From Bugulina stolonifera (Eukaryota > Bryozoa > Gymnolaemata > Cheilostomatida > Bugulidae): a stretch of 64,000 nt of DNA. The DNA lies in NCBI GenBank assembly GCA_935421135.1, contig OW285193.1, positions 496,001 through 560,000 of the forward strand. The letters run 5' to 3'. The notes beneath the pieces were generated by a model that worked only from the letters and a program-made list of their open reading frames with translations, had not been told where the DNA came from and searched no databases. This document shows, piece after piece, positions 15,701 through 27,000 of this stretch. Made by a program: the position numbers and the translations under genes. Position 1 is the first letter of the stretch; every line of letters starts with the position of its first letter.

Positions 15701-16600
15701 ATGCATTCTGAACATTGCAAAAATGACTGAAAGACATTGTTACAAAATGCAATTTGGTACAAAACACACTGAAAACTTACTTTCATGCAATATTGAACAT
15801 CTTTACTAGCTTACAAACTAATAACTTAAGTGAATTTGTCAAAAATCACAAATTTGACATTATGTTTCATGTATGCAAAGTTAAATATTGCATGCAAAGT
15901 CATGTTTTATTGGTTTTCATTCAACTTATGCATTCTGAACATTGGAAAAGTGACTGAAACACATTGTTACAAACAGCAATTTGGTACAAAACACACTTAA
16001 AACTTACTTTCATGCAATATTGAACATCTTTTACTAGTTTACAAACTAATAACTCAAGTGAATTTGTCAAAAATCACAAATTTGACATTATGTTTCATGT
16101 TTGCAAAGTTAAATATTGTATGCAAAGTCATGTTTTATTGATTTTCATTCAAATTCTGCATTCTGAACATTGCAAAAGTGGCTGAAACACATTGTTACAA
16201 GTAGCAATTTGGTACAAAACACACTTAAAACTTACTTTCATGCATTATTGAACATCTTTTACTAGTTTACAAACTAATAACTCAAGTGAATTTGACAAAA
16301 TCACAAATTTGACATTATGTTTAATGTTAGCAAAGTTAAATATTGTATGCAAAGTCATGTTTTATTGATTTTCAGTCAAATTATGCACTCTGAACACTGC
16401 AAAAGTGACTGAAACAAATTGTTACAGACAGCAATTCGGTACAAAACACACTTAAAACTTACTTTCATGCAATATTGAACATCTTTTACTAGTTTACAAA
16501 CGAACAATTCAGGTGATTTTGTCAAAAATCACAAATTTGACATTATGCTTCATGTTTACAAAGTTAAATATTGCATACAAACTCATGTTTTATTGATTTT
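9800..16600 (+). repeat. 9-monomer higher-order repeat (about 2052 bp)
   Basis: The variant GCACAG (usual GCAAAG) occurs at 11317, 13368 and 15420, offsets 2051 and 2052 bp. The variant CAACAGTCAC (usual CAAAAATCAC) occurs at about 10369, 12420 and 14472, offsets of about 2051-2052 bp. The block is thus a nine-monomer unit repeated about three times. Some units are imperfect: the monomers carrying AAAATGCAATTTGG near 11640, 13465 and 15745 are spaced 8 and 10 monomers apart. Block edges are approximate. Confidence 0.7.
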
Positions 16601-17200
16601 CATTCAAATTATGCATTCTGAACATTGGAAAAGTGGCTGAAACAACGTTGTTACAAAGAGCAATTTGGTACAAAACACACTTAAAACTTACTTTCATGCA
16701 ATATTGAACATCTTTTACTAGCTTACAAACTAATAACTTAAGTGAATTTGTCAAAAATCACAAATTTGACATTATGTTTCATGTATGCAAAGTTAAATAT
16801 TGCATGCAAAGTCATGTTTTATTGGTTTTCATTCAACTTATGCATTCTGAACATTGGAAAAGTGACTGAAACACATTGTTACAAACAGCAATTTTGTACA
16901 AAACACACTTAAAACTTACTTTCATGCAATATTGAACATCTTTTACTAGTTTCCAAACGAACAATTCAGGTGATTTTGTCAAAAATCACAAATTTGACAT
17001 TATGCTTGATGTTTACAAAGTTAAATATTGCATACAAGCTCATGTTTTATTGATTTTCATTCAAATTCTGCATTCTGAACATTGCAAAAGTGGCTGAAAC
17101 ACATTGTTACAAGTAGCAATTTGGTACAAAACACACTTAAAACTTACTTTCATGCATTATTGAACATCTTTTACTAGTTTACAAACTAATAACTCAAGTG

Positions 17201-17220
17201 AATTTGACAAAATGTTTAAT
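17201..17220 (+). repeat. Monomer with 17-bp internal deletion
   Basis: In this monomer GACAAAAT runs directly into GTTTAATG. The related monomers carry 17 further bases here, CACAAATTTGACATTAT. The loss removes the second TTTGACA copy of the monomer. It also accounts for most of an 18-bp shortfall between otherwise equivalent variant intervals: 15754 to 18928 is 3174 bp, 38345 to 41537 is 3192 bp. It is a private marker of this copy. Confidence 0.75.
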
Positions 17221-20200
17221 GTTAGCAAAGTTAAATATTGTATGCAAAGTCATGTTTTATTGATTTTCAGTCAAATTATGCACTCTGAACACTGCAAAAG
17301 TGACTGAAACACATTGTTACACACAGCAATTCGGTACAAAACACACTTAAAACTTACTTTCATGCAATATTAAACGTCTTTCACTAGTTTACAAACTAAT
17401 AACTCAAGTGAATTTGTCAAAAATCACAAATTTGACATTATGTTTCATGTTTGCAAAGTTAAATATTGCATGCAAAGTCATGTTTTATTGGTTTTCATTC
17501 AACTTATGCATTCTGAACATTGGAAAAGTGACTGAAACAAATTGTTACAGACAGCAATTCGGTACAAAACACACTTAAAACTTACTTTCATGCAATATTG
17601 AACATCTTTTACTAGTTTACAAACTAATAACTCAAGTGAATTTGTCAACAGTCACAAATTTGACATTATGTTTCATGTTTGCAAAGTTAAATATTGCATG
17701 CAAAGTCATGTTTTATTGGTTTTCATTCAACTTATGCATTCTGAACATTGGAAAAGTGACTGAAACACATTGTTACAAACAGCAATTTGGTACAAAACAC
17801 ACTTAAAACTTACTTTCATGCAATATTGAACATCTTTTACTAGTTTACAAACTAATAACTCAAGTGAATTTGTCAAAAATCACAAATTTGACATTATGTT
17901 TCATGTTTGCAAAGTTAAATATTGTATGCAAAGTCATGTTTTATTGATTTTCATTCAAATTCTGCATTCTGAACATTGCAAAAGTGGCTGAAACACATTG
18001 TTACAAGTAGCAATTTGGTACAAAACACACTTAAAACTTACTTTCATGCATTATTGAACATCTTTTACTAGTTTACAAACTAATAACTCAAGTGAATTAG
18101 TCAAAAATCACAAATTTGACATTATGTTTCATGTTTGCAAAGTTAAATATTGTATGCAAAGTCATGTTTTATTGATTTTAAGTCAAATTATGCATTCTGA
18201 ACACTGCAAAAGTGACTGAAACAAATTGTTACAAACAGCAATTCGGTACAAAACACACTTAAAACTTACTTTCATGCAATATTGAACATCTTTTACTAGT
18301 TTACAAACGAACAATTCAGGTGATTTTGTCAAAAATCACAAATTTTACATTATGCTTCATGTTTACAAAGTTAAATATTGCATACAAACTCATGTTTTAT
18401 TGATTTTCATTCAAATTATGCATTCTGAACATTGGAAAAGTGGCTGAAACAACGTTGTTACAAAGAGCAATTTGGTACAAAACACACTTAAAACTTACTT
18501 TCATGCAATATTGAACATCTTTTACTAGTTTACAAACTAATAACTCAAGTGAATTTGTCAAAAATCACAAATTTGACATTATGTTTCATGTTTGCAAAGT
18601 TAAATATTGTATGCAAAGTCATGTTTTATTGATTTTCATTCAAATTCTGTATTCTGAACATTGCAAAAGTGACTGAAACACATTGTTACACACAGCAATT
18701 CGGTACAAAACACACTTAAAACTTACTTTCATGCAATATTAAACTTCTTTCACTAGTTTACAAACTAATAACTCAAGTGAATTTGTCAAAAATCACAAAT
18801 TTGACATTATGTTTCATGTTTGCAAAGTTAAATATTGTATGCAAAGTCATGTTCTATTGATTTTCATTCAAATCATGCATTCTGAACATTGCAAAAATGA
18901 CTGAAAGACATTGTTACAAAATGCAATTTGGTACAAAACACACTGAAAACTTACTTTCATGCAATATTGAACATCTTTACTAGCTTACAAACTAATAACT
19001 TAAGTGAATTTGTCAAAAATCACAAATTTGACATTATGTTTCATGTATGCAAAGTTAAATATTGCATGCAAAGTCATGTTTTATTGGTTTTCATTCAACT
19101 TATGCATTCTGAACATTGGAAAAGTGACTGAAACACATTGTTACAAACAGCAATTTGGTACAAAACACACTTAAAACTTACTTTCATGCAATATTGAACA
19201 TCTTTTACTAGTTTACAAACTAATAACTCAAGTGAATTTGTCAAAAATCACAAATTTGACATTATGTTTCATGTTTGCAAAGTTAAATATTGTATGCAAA
19301 GTCATGTTTTATTGATTTTCATTCAAATTCTGCATTCTGAACATTGCAAAAGTGGCTGAAACACATTGTTACAAGTAGCAATTTGGTACAAAACACACTT
19401 AAAACTTACTTTCATGCATTATTGAACATCTTTTACTAGTTTACAAACTAATAACTCAAGTGAATTTGACAAAATCACAAATTTGACATTATGTTTAATG
19501 TTAGCAAAGTTAAATATTGTATGCAAAGTCCTGTTTTATTGGTTTTCAGTCAAATTATGCACTCTGAACACTGCAAAAGTGACTGAAACAAATTGTTACA
19601 GACAGCAATTCGGTACAAAACACACTTAAAACTTACTTTCATGCAATATTGAACATCTTTTACTAGTTTACAAACGAACAATTCAGGTGATTTTGTCAAA
19701 AATCACAAATTTGACATTATGCTTCATGTTTACAAAGTTAAATATTGCATACAAACTCATGTTTTATTGATTTTCATTCAAATTATGCATTCTGAACATT
19801 GGAAAAGTGGCTGAAACAACGTTGTTACAAAGAGCAATTTGGCACAAAACACACTTAAAACTTACTTTCATGCAATATTGAACATCTTTTACTAGCTTAC
19901 AAACTAATAACTTAAGTGAATTTGTCAAAAATCACAAATTTGACATTATGTTTCATGTATGCAAAGTTAAATATTGCATGCAAAGTCATGTTTTATTGGT
20001 TTTCATTCAACTTATGCATTCTGAACATTGGAAAAGTGACTGAAACACATTGTTACAAACAGCAATTTGGTACAAAACACACTTAAAACTTACTTTCATG
20101 CAATATTGAACATCTTTTACTAGCTTACAAACTAATAACTTAAGTGAATTTGTCAAAAATCACAAATTTGACATTATGTTTCATGTATGCAAAGTTAAAT

Positions 20201-22398
20201 ATCGCATGCAAAGTCATGTTTTATTGGTTTTCATTCAACTTATGCATTCTGAACATTGGAAAAGTGACTGAAACACATTGTTACAAACAGCAATTTGGTA
20301 CAAAACACACTTAAAACTTACTTTCATGCAATATTGAACATCTTTTACTAGTTTACAAACTAATAACTCAAGTGAATTTGTCAAAAATCACAAATTTGAC
20401 ATTATGTTTCATGTTTGCAAAGTTAAATATTGTATGCAAAGTCATGTTTTATTGATTTTCATTCAAATTCTGCATTCTGAACATTGCAAAAGTGGCTGAA
20501 ACACATTGTTACAAGTAGCAATTTGGTACAAAACACACTTAAAACTTACTTTCATGCATTATTGAACATCTTTTACTAGTTTACAAACTAATAACTCAAG
20601 TGAATTTGACAAAATCACAAATTTGACATTATGTTTAATGTTAGCAAAGTTAAATATTGTATGCAAAGTCATGTTTTATTGATTTTCAGTCAAATTATGC
20701 ACTCTGAACACTGCAAAAGTGACTGAAACAAATTGTTACAGACAGCAATTCGGTACAAAACACACTTAAAACTTACTTTCATGCAATATTGAACATCTTT
20801 TACTAGTTTACAAACTAATAACTCAAGTGAATTTGTCAACAGTCACAAATTTGACATTATGTTTCAGGTTTGCAAAGTTAAATATTGCATGCAAAGTCAT
20901 GTTTTATTGGTTTTCATTCAACTTATGCATTCTGAACATTGGAAAAGTGACTGAAACACATTGTTACAAACAGCAATTTGGTACAAAACACACTTAAAAC
21001 TTACTTTCATGCAATATTGAACATCTTTTACTAGTTTACAAACTAATAACTCAAGTGAATTTGTCAAAAATCACAAATTTGACATTATGTTTCATGTTTG
21101 CAAAGTTAAATATTGTATGCAAAGTCATGTTTTATTGATTTTCATTCAAATTATGCATTCTGAACATTGGAAAAGTGGCTGAAACAACGTTGTTACAAAG
21201 AGCAATTTGGTACAAAACACACTTAAAACTTACTTTCATGCAATATTGAACATCTTTTACTAGCTTACAAACTAATAACTTAAGTGAATTTGTCAAAAAT
21301 CACAAATTTGACATTATGTTTCATGTATGCAAAGTTAAATATTGCATGCAAAGTCATGTTTTATTGGTTTTCATTCAACTTATGCATTCTGAACATTGGA
21401 AAAGTGACTGAAACACATTGTTACAAACAGCAATTTGGTACAAAACACACTTAAAACTTACTTTCATGCAATATTGAACATCTTTTACTAGTTTACAAAC
21501 TAATAACTCAAGTGAATTTGTCAAAAATCACAAATTTGACATTATGTTTCATGTTTGCTTAGTTAAATATTGTATGCAAAGTCATGTTTTATTGATTTTC
21601 ATTCAAATTCTGCATTCTGAACATTGCAAAAGTGGCTGAAACACATTGTTACAAGTAGCAATTTGGTACAAAACACACTTAAAACTTACTTTCATGCATT
21701 ATTGAACATCTTTTACTAGTTTACAAACTAATGACTCAAGTGAATTTGACAAAATCACAAATTTGACATTATGTTTAATGTTAGCAAAGTTAAATATTGT
21801 ATGCAAAGTCATGTTTTATTGATTTTCATTCAAATTATGCATTCTGAACATTGCAAAAGTGACTGAAACACATTGTTACAAACAGCAATTCGGTACAAAA
21901 CACACTTAAAACTTACTTTCATGCAACATTGAACATCTTTTACTAGTTTACAAACGAACAATTCAAGTGATTTTGCCAAAAATCACAAATTTGACATTAT
22001 GTTTCATGTTTACAAAGTTAAATATTGCATACAAACTCATGTTTTATTGATTTTCATTCAAATTATGCATTCTGAACATTGGAAAAGTGACTGAAACACG
22101 TTGTTACAAAGAGCAATTCAGTACAAAACACACTTAAAACTTACTTTCATGCAATATTGAACATCTTTTACTAGTTTACAAACTAATAACTCAAGTGAAT
22201 TTGTCAAAAATCACAAATTTGACATTATGTTTCATGTTTGCAAAGTTAAATATTGCATACAAACTCATGTTTTATTGATTTTCATTCAAATTATGCATTC
22301 TGAACATTGGAAAAGTGGCTGAAACAACGTTGTTACAAAGAGCAATTTGGTACAAAACACACTTAAAACTTACTTTCATGCAATATTGAACATCTCTT

Positions 22399-22403
22399 AC
22401 TAG
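22399..22403. repeat. Target-site duplication, left copy (ACTAG)
   Basis: ACTAG directly precedes the 5' LTR. It is the satellite's own sequence (TTACTAGTTTAC in uninterrupted monomers). A 5-bp duplication is usual for Ty3/gypsy integrases. Confidence 0.95.
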
Positions 22404-22602
22404 TGTGGGATTATAGTCTAGAGGTCAACGCATATGACGAAGCCGCCTATAGGATACAGAGACAAGCGCTAGCCAATAGGATCGAGATACGAGACTGAGG
22501 CATAGAATACAGGAGCGACCACACGGCACTTCGATTCATACTACTGGTGAGTCTAGACGTGTTGTTAAAGCTATCCATATTATATTATATCTTGACTTGA
22601 CA
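22404..22602 (+). repeat. 5' LTR (199 bp)
   Basis: It starts TGTGGGATTATAG and ends CTTGACTTGACA. It matches 28854-29052 at a constant 6450-bp offset, with one mismatch (C at 22519 against A). In the family the LTR carries the promoter and RNA start, but I see no convincing TATA box placed to serve it: the AT-rich TATTATATTATAT lies only about 12-25 bp from the LTR end. The LTR is short, though within the range of Ty3/gypsy elements. If the real U3 begins further upstream (see 28657-28696), this copy would be a U3-shortened LTR. Confidence 0.95.
22547..22552 (+). promoter_or_regulatory. Candidate splice donor in the 5' LTR (CTG|GTGAGT)
   Basis: CTACTG|GTGAGT fits the metazoan donor consensus well at every position from -1 to +6. 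It lies in the transcribed downstream part of the LTR, upstream of the primer site, where many retroviruses and spliced retrotransposons keep their major donor. The same hexamer is repeated in the 3' LTR at 28997. Use as a donor is inferred. It could make a short mRNA for the ORF after pol. Confidence 0.45.
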
Positions 22603-22619
22603 TGGTACCACGGGTGGGG
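22603..22619 (+). promoter_or_regulatory. Primer binding site, tRNA-Leu(UAA)-like
   Basis: TGGTACCACGGGTGGGG immediately follows the 5' LTR with no spacer. TGG complements a tRNA 3' CCA end. The 17 bases match, at 15 positions, the complement of the 3' end of an animal tRNA-Leu(UAA) as I recall that sequence. The tRNA identity is from memory and moderately sure. The site's role in priming minus-strand synthesis is established for the family. Confidence 0.8.
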
Positions 22620-22901
22620 TAGCAGTGTTTTCAAGTTATAGATATACTGTTCTACTGGATAGACTTTTTCGAGGAGAGAGGCGATCAACAGAGGAGGAGA
22701 GAGAGGAGAGGACAGAGAGAGAGATTTTCATTATTTATTGTTGTTATTAATAGTTATTGGGAACAGTGAGTTTCAGAGAGATTATCATTAGATTATAGAG
22801 GAGAGAGAAGAGGAGTGAGGTTGTATACTTATACTAACTTAATTATTTATTAAAAGAGAGAAAATAAGGAGATACTTTAAAATTAAAATAAATTGCAAAC
22901 A
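22620..22901 (+). other. Retrotransposon 5' leader, GA-rich
   Basis: This is untranslated sequence between the primer site and gag. It contains two purine-rich stretches, about 22668-22733 and 22797-22821, made mostly of GAGA and GGAG repeats, separated by an AT-rich stretch. In related elements this interval carries RNA packaging and dimer signals. Here that role is inference. No ORF or recognisable motif was found apart from the purine tracts. Confidence 0.6.
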
Positions 22902-24071
22902 ATGGCGACTGGGTTTAGTTATTCGGGATTTCCTGAGCTTCGCATTGATCCACAAGATGTTTCAGGGTCATGGAACAGATGGCTCACAGAATTTAAAATA
23001 TGTATTAGAATGAAAAGTTTTGAAATGGGTAAAAATAAAGTTACAGATGAGAATGGTGTTGAAACTTTGGTTCCAAAATTCACTGATGAAGGTAAATTAT
23101 TGGTATTATTGAAATCTATTGGCTCGGAGGGTAGAGAGACATTACTGTCCACAGGTTTGGAGTTAGAAGGAGTCAATACTACGTATGATGAAGCTTTGGA
23201 GGTTTTGGTTAACCACTATAAGAGAGAAGATAGTCTGTATGTTAGAACCCAAAGTTTTGTGAAAGTGCAACAGTGTGCTAGTGAAGATCCTAGGGATTAT
23301 TTAAACAGGGTCGAACGTTTAAGTAGAAGTTTAGAATTTTTTAATACTGAAATTGAAGCCGCTAAAGTACCCTTACAAACGGCTCGTAAGGAATTAGCTC
23401 TGGTACTAGCAGTTACAGGTTTGAGAGATCATAACTTGTGTAGAGAGCTTATAGCTAGGGAAGATTTGACTTGGGATAAACTAAAGACTATTATGAAGTC
23501 ACGATCTTCTGCACAGGAGTCAGTGACAAAGCTAAATAGTGACCTGAGTTCTTTGACCATTAAAACTGAACCAGTGGGGGAAGTTAAAGTAGAGAGTAGT
23601 GCTTACGCTAAAAGAATAAATAGGGTAGAAAGAAGCCCTAGGGAGTATAGAGATAGTAGAAATAATGATAAGAGGAATAGGCATAGGTCTAGGTCTAACT
23701 CTAGAGATAGTTACAGGCGTAGTATTACTCCAGATAGGAAGGACCAGGGGAGATGTTATGAATGCAACGAGAAAAACCATGTTGCGAGGTTTTGCCCTAG
23801 GATTATTTGCTTCAAATGCAAGGGGAAAGGCCATCAGGCTAGAGATTGCAGGGCGGAATCCAAACCCTGGCCGAGGAATTATAGCAGTAGTCCTGAAAAC
23901 AATGGTAGGTCTTACTATCGGAGACAGAGTAGGAGTCCAAGAGAGAGAAATAAAAGAAGGTCTACTCCTTACCGGGAAGAATACCTTCGAGAGGAGAGTA
24001 GAAGTCCTAGTCGAAGAGTAAAATTCGTGAGACATGTTAAGGAACACAGTTCTAGTGATAGTGATGAATGA
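22902..24071 (+). CDS. gag: Gag-like capsid/nucleocapsid protein (389 aa)
   Basis: This is the structural protein that would coat the element's RNA in cytoplasmic particles. I chose the ATG at 22902 (context AACAATGG). The longer frame from 22893 opens with TTG. Residues about 1-230 are a non-descript, mostly helical region in the capsid position. Two canonical zinc knuckles CX2CX4HX4C follow at residues 285-298 and 303-316 (Cys, Cys, His, Cys all present), for RNA binding. The knuckles are framed by arginine/serine-rich segments, including RHRSRSNSRD before them and SRSPRERNKRR and ESRSPSRR after them, and the protein ends in an acidic SSSDSDE. Two I/V-K-x-E motifs (IKTE, VKVE), which fit the SUMO consensus, lie around residues 218-230. 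The frame ends in TGA with pol following in the same frame. Homology to a named Gag family is not claimed beyond the knuckles and position. Confidence 0.9.
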   Translation: MATGFSYSGFPELRIDPQDVSGSWNRWLTEFKICIRMKSFEMGKNKVTDENGVETLVPKFTDEGKLLVLLKSIGSEGRETLLSTGLELEGVNTTYDEALEVLVNHYKREDSLYVRTQSFVKVQQCASEDPRDYLNRVERLSRSLEFFNTEIEAAKVPLQTARKELALVLAVTGLRDHNLCRELIAREDLTWDKLKTIMKSRSSAQESVTKLNSDLSSLTIKTEPVGEVKVESSAYAKRINRVERSPREYRDSRNNDKRNRHRSRSNSRDSYRRSITPDRKDQGRCYECNEKNHVARFCPRIICFKCKGKGHQARDCRAESKPWPRNYSSSPENNGRSYYRRQSRSPRERNKRRSTPYREEYLREESRSPSRRVKFVRHVKEHSSSDSDE

Positions 24072-24075
24072 CTAG
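24069..24075 (+). promoter_or_regulatory. Probable stop-codon readthrough site UGA-CUAG
   Basis: Gag ends GAT-GAA-TGA and is followed by CTA-GGC-GGG. The same frame stays open for 1104 codons through protease to integrase. UGA followed by CUAG is the efficient readthrough context known from some animal mRNAs and, as UGA-CUA, from several RNA viruses. No frameshift is needed because gag and pol share one frame. I could not confirm a downstream stimulatory RNA structure by eye. Confidence 0.7.
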
Positions 24076-27000
24076 GCGGGGAATATAGAGCTATCTTAAA
24101 AGTAAATGGTCATAATGTAAGATTTACACTAGATACGGGCGCCGAGGTAACAGTCCTTACAGATAACTCTTCTAGGGATATTGGTATGAAATTACAGCCT
24201 CAGTCTAAAATTTTAATGGGGGCTGGAGGTCATAAGTTGTCAGTCCTAGGAGAAGCGAATGTAGAGATCAAGAATAGGTTTAAATCTATCTCAACTTGCA
24301 TATCAGTAGTCAAGGGCGCTAACAGAAACCTACTAGGTATTTCAGAAATTAGAAAGCTTAACTTGTTAGCTATAGTAGAATCGGTGTGTGCTAAAGCTTT
24401 TGATCCCTTTGTGAAGTTTCCTGAGCTTTTCAAAGGGCTAGGAGTTTTGCCTGGGATATTTTCAGTCAAATTGAAAAAGGATGTTGAACCCTACCATCTA
24501 ACGAGACCTAGGGTAATAGCAGCAGGTCTTAGAGAAAAAGCAAAGGCTGAAATAGATAAAATGTTAGAGATGGGGGTAATTGAACCGGTGGAACAACCAA
24601 CAGAATGGTGTTCAGGCTTAACCATTGCCCCTAAACCAAATGGAGCAATTAGAATGTGTGTAGATTTAACTAGATTAAACAAGGGAGTTAGAAGGGAAAA
24701 TTATCCTCTTCCCAGGGTTAGTGATATGTTGTCTAGTTTATCTGAAGGAAAAATGTTTTCCAAATTGGATGCAAACAGCGGATTTTGGCAAGTAAAATTG
24801 GATGAGAAGTGCAAACTGCTCACTACCTTTATTTCACCTTGGGGTAGGTTTTGCTTTAAGAGAATGCCATTTGGAATTAGCTCTGCACCTGAGTTCTATC
24901 AGAGAGCCATGGAAAAAATTCTTCATGGCTTAGACGGCGTAGTATGTTTGATGGACGATGTCCTAGTCTATGGTAAAGACGCCAACCAACATTGGTCCAG
25001 ATTGAAAAAAGTGTTGAGTAGAATTCAAAATGCGGGAGTAACCCTAAAAAAGAGCAAGTGCGAGTTTGGATGCTCGTCAGTAAAATTTCTAGGACACGTA
25101 GTCAGTGGAGAAGGCATTAAGCCAGACCCAGAAAAAGTTAAAGCTATTTCAGAGATGTTACCTCCTAATAACAAAAAGGAGGCACGCAGGTTTATGGGAG
25201 TAGTTAACTACCTAGGTAAATTTAGTAAAAAGCTCGCTGAATTGAGTGTTCCCATTTACGATGTGATAGGAGGAAAAAGTCCGTGGTATTGGGGTATTGA
25301 TCAGCAGAACTCTTTTAATAATATAAAACGAGAGCTGTCAAACACACCAGTATTGTGTTCTTTCGACTTGAATAAAAAACATAGGGTTTCAGCAGATGCC
25401 AGTAAATCAGCGATAGGAGCGGTGTTGTTGCAAAACACTGACAGGGGAGACTGGCAACCAGTAGAGTATGCTTCTCGCAAAATGACAGAAGCGGAAAAAA
25501 GGTATGCGATGATCGAGAAAGAATCTTTAGCTATAACATGGGCATGCGAGAAATTTGATTTCTATTTAATGGGGAGACAGTTTGAGATTGAGACAGATCA
25601 TAAGCCATTAGTCTCACTCCTAGGGGAAAAAGATTTGTATCATTTACCTTTGAGAGTACAGAGATTTAAGCTAAGGCTAATGAGATTTGAATACAGAATA
25701 TTTCATACTCCAGGTAGAGAAATGTACTTAGCCGATGCATTAAGTAGGCCTTGCACAGAAGGGGTTACTGATGAAGCTATTTATAATTGCGCTCTAGTGG
25801 AACGCTACATAGCGAGTATCGTAGAAGAGAAGCTTTTAGGCAGTGTCAGAGAACAAGAGTTACTAGATGCAATCAAAATAGATGAGATTGCTAGTAGCTG
25901 TATATTATATATGCGTAACGGATGGCCGAGAAATGGTACATCGCTACATGGGGAATTACGACGGCTCTATAGCTGCCGTGATAGTTTGACCGAATATGGA
26001 GGGTTGATTTTATGTAACTCACGGTTATATGTTCCAAAAGTATTACGACAAGTTTATTTAGAAAGGTGCCATGTAGGTCACCAGGGCATAGTCAAATGCC
26101 AGAGAAGAGCGAGACAATTATTTTGGTGGCCTAGTGTTAGTAGTGATATTAACAGCTACATTTCTACGTGTGAAACTTGTATAAAGAATAGTGCCATAAA
26201 ACACCAACCTACTGTGGGTATAACCTTACCTACAGCACCATGGGTAGAACTTGGTACTGATGTATTTATGTTTGAGGGAAAGTTATATCTGATTGTGATT
26301 GATTACTATTCTAAATGGATAGAAACTGCATTCCTGAACTCGCAAACAGCGAGCAATGTTATTAGTGAGTTGAAATCTATATTTTCACGACTGGGAACTC
26401 CTAAGAAACTTAGGAGCGATAATGGTAGCTGTTTTGCTTGCGTGGAGTTCCGGTCCTTTGCGGATAGTTGGGGATTTTCTCACGCCACGAGTAGCCCTAG
26501 GTATCCGCAATCGAACGGTCTCGCGGAACGAGCCGTAGGGACTGTTAAAAGGTTGTGGCTCAGCTCAGAAAACAAGGCAGAGGCTCTGTTAGCATATCGA
26601 GCTACTCCGTTAGAGTCAGGGTTTTCACCTGCAGAACTCTTGTTTGGACGACCCATAGAAACCCCCTTGGGGTGCCCTCATGGTGATCCAGTTGATTACA
26701 GCGAATTTGAAGAGATCGAGCTGAATAACAAAAGTAAATCCAATGCCAAATGGGATAGGAAACATAGAGCAAGTAGGTTACCGGATTTGAAAATTGGGGA
26801 CAAAGTGTGGGTTAAAGCTCCCAGTGATATAGGTAGAGAAGGTATTGTCCTTAGACAGGATACATACCCCGATAGTTTTTGGGTTAGAGTGAATTCTAGA
26901 GAACTTAGGCGCAACCGTAAACACTTGTATCTGTTATACAGGTCGGAGACAGGGTTGGGGAGTGATGTCTTACCATCACCCTCTAATCCGGAACTCCAGC

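Larger units (their letters stand above)
1..22403 (+). repeat. 228-bp satellite array, left arm (about 98 monomers)
   Basis: This is an uninterrupted head-to-tail tandem repeat. The anchor GTGACTGAAA recurs every 228 bp (for example 'gactgaaa' at 3, 231 and 459), with occasional 227- or 229-bp units caused by one A more or less in the A-run before TCACAAATTTGAC. I counted 61 G+C in one typical 228-bp unit, about 27% GC. All monomers share one orientation. Diagnostic variants recur in ordered series, so this is a higher-order-repeat satellite, not a homogeneous one. Open frames inside it have no ATG or recur in every copy, and are judged non-coding. No host gene interrupts the arm. Its size and composition fit centromeric or pericentromeric heterochromatin, but that location is inference. 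Confidence 0.97.

Noticed and set aside
1..22403. Many open frames of 60-144 codons on both strands of the satellite, repeated across the array
   Set aside because: They recur with the monomer because the AT-rich unit lacks stops in some frames. Those I checked start at TTG, not ATG, cross monomer borders and have no domain. Single-base length variants break them freely.
22577..22590. TATTATATTATAT near the LTR end as the promoter TATA box
   Set aside because: A start 25-30 bp downstream would fall in or after the primer site, leaving no terminal repeat region in the RNA.
23532..24047. Antisense frames inside gag, pol and ORF3 (for example 23532-24047, 26696-27259 and 27766-28080 on the minus strand)
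   Set aside because: They are shadows of the sense coding regions, with low-complexity Ser/Leu-rich translations and no domains.
24050..24130. A programmed frameshift between gag and pol
   Set aside because: Gag and pol are in the same frame (both positions divisible by three), so no shift is needed.
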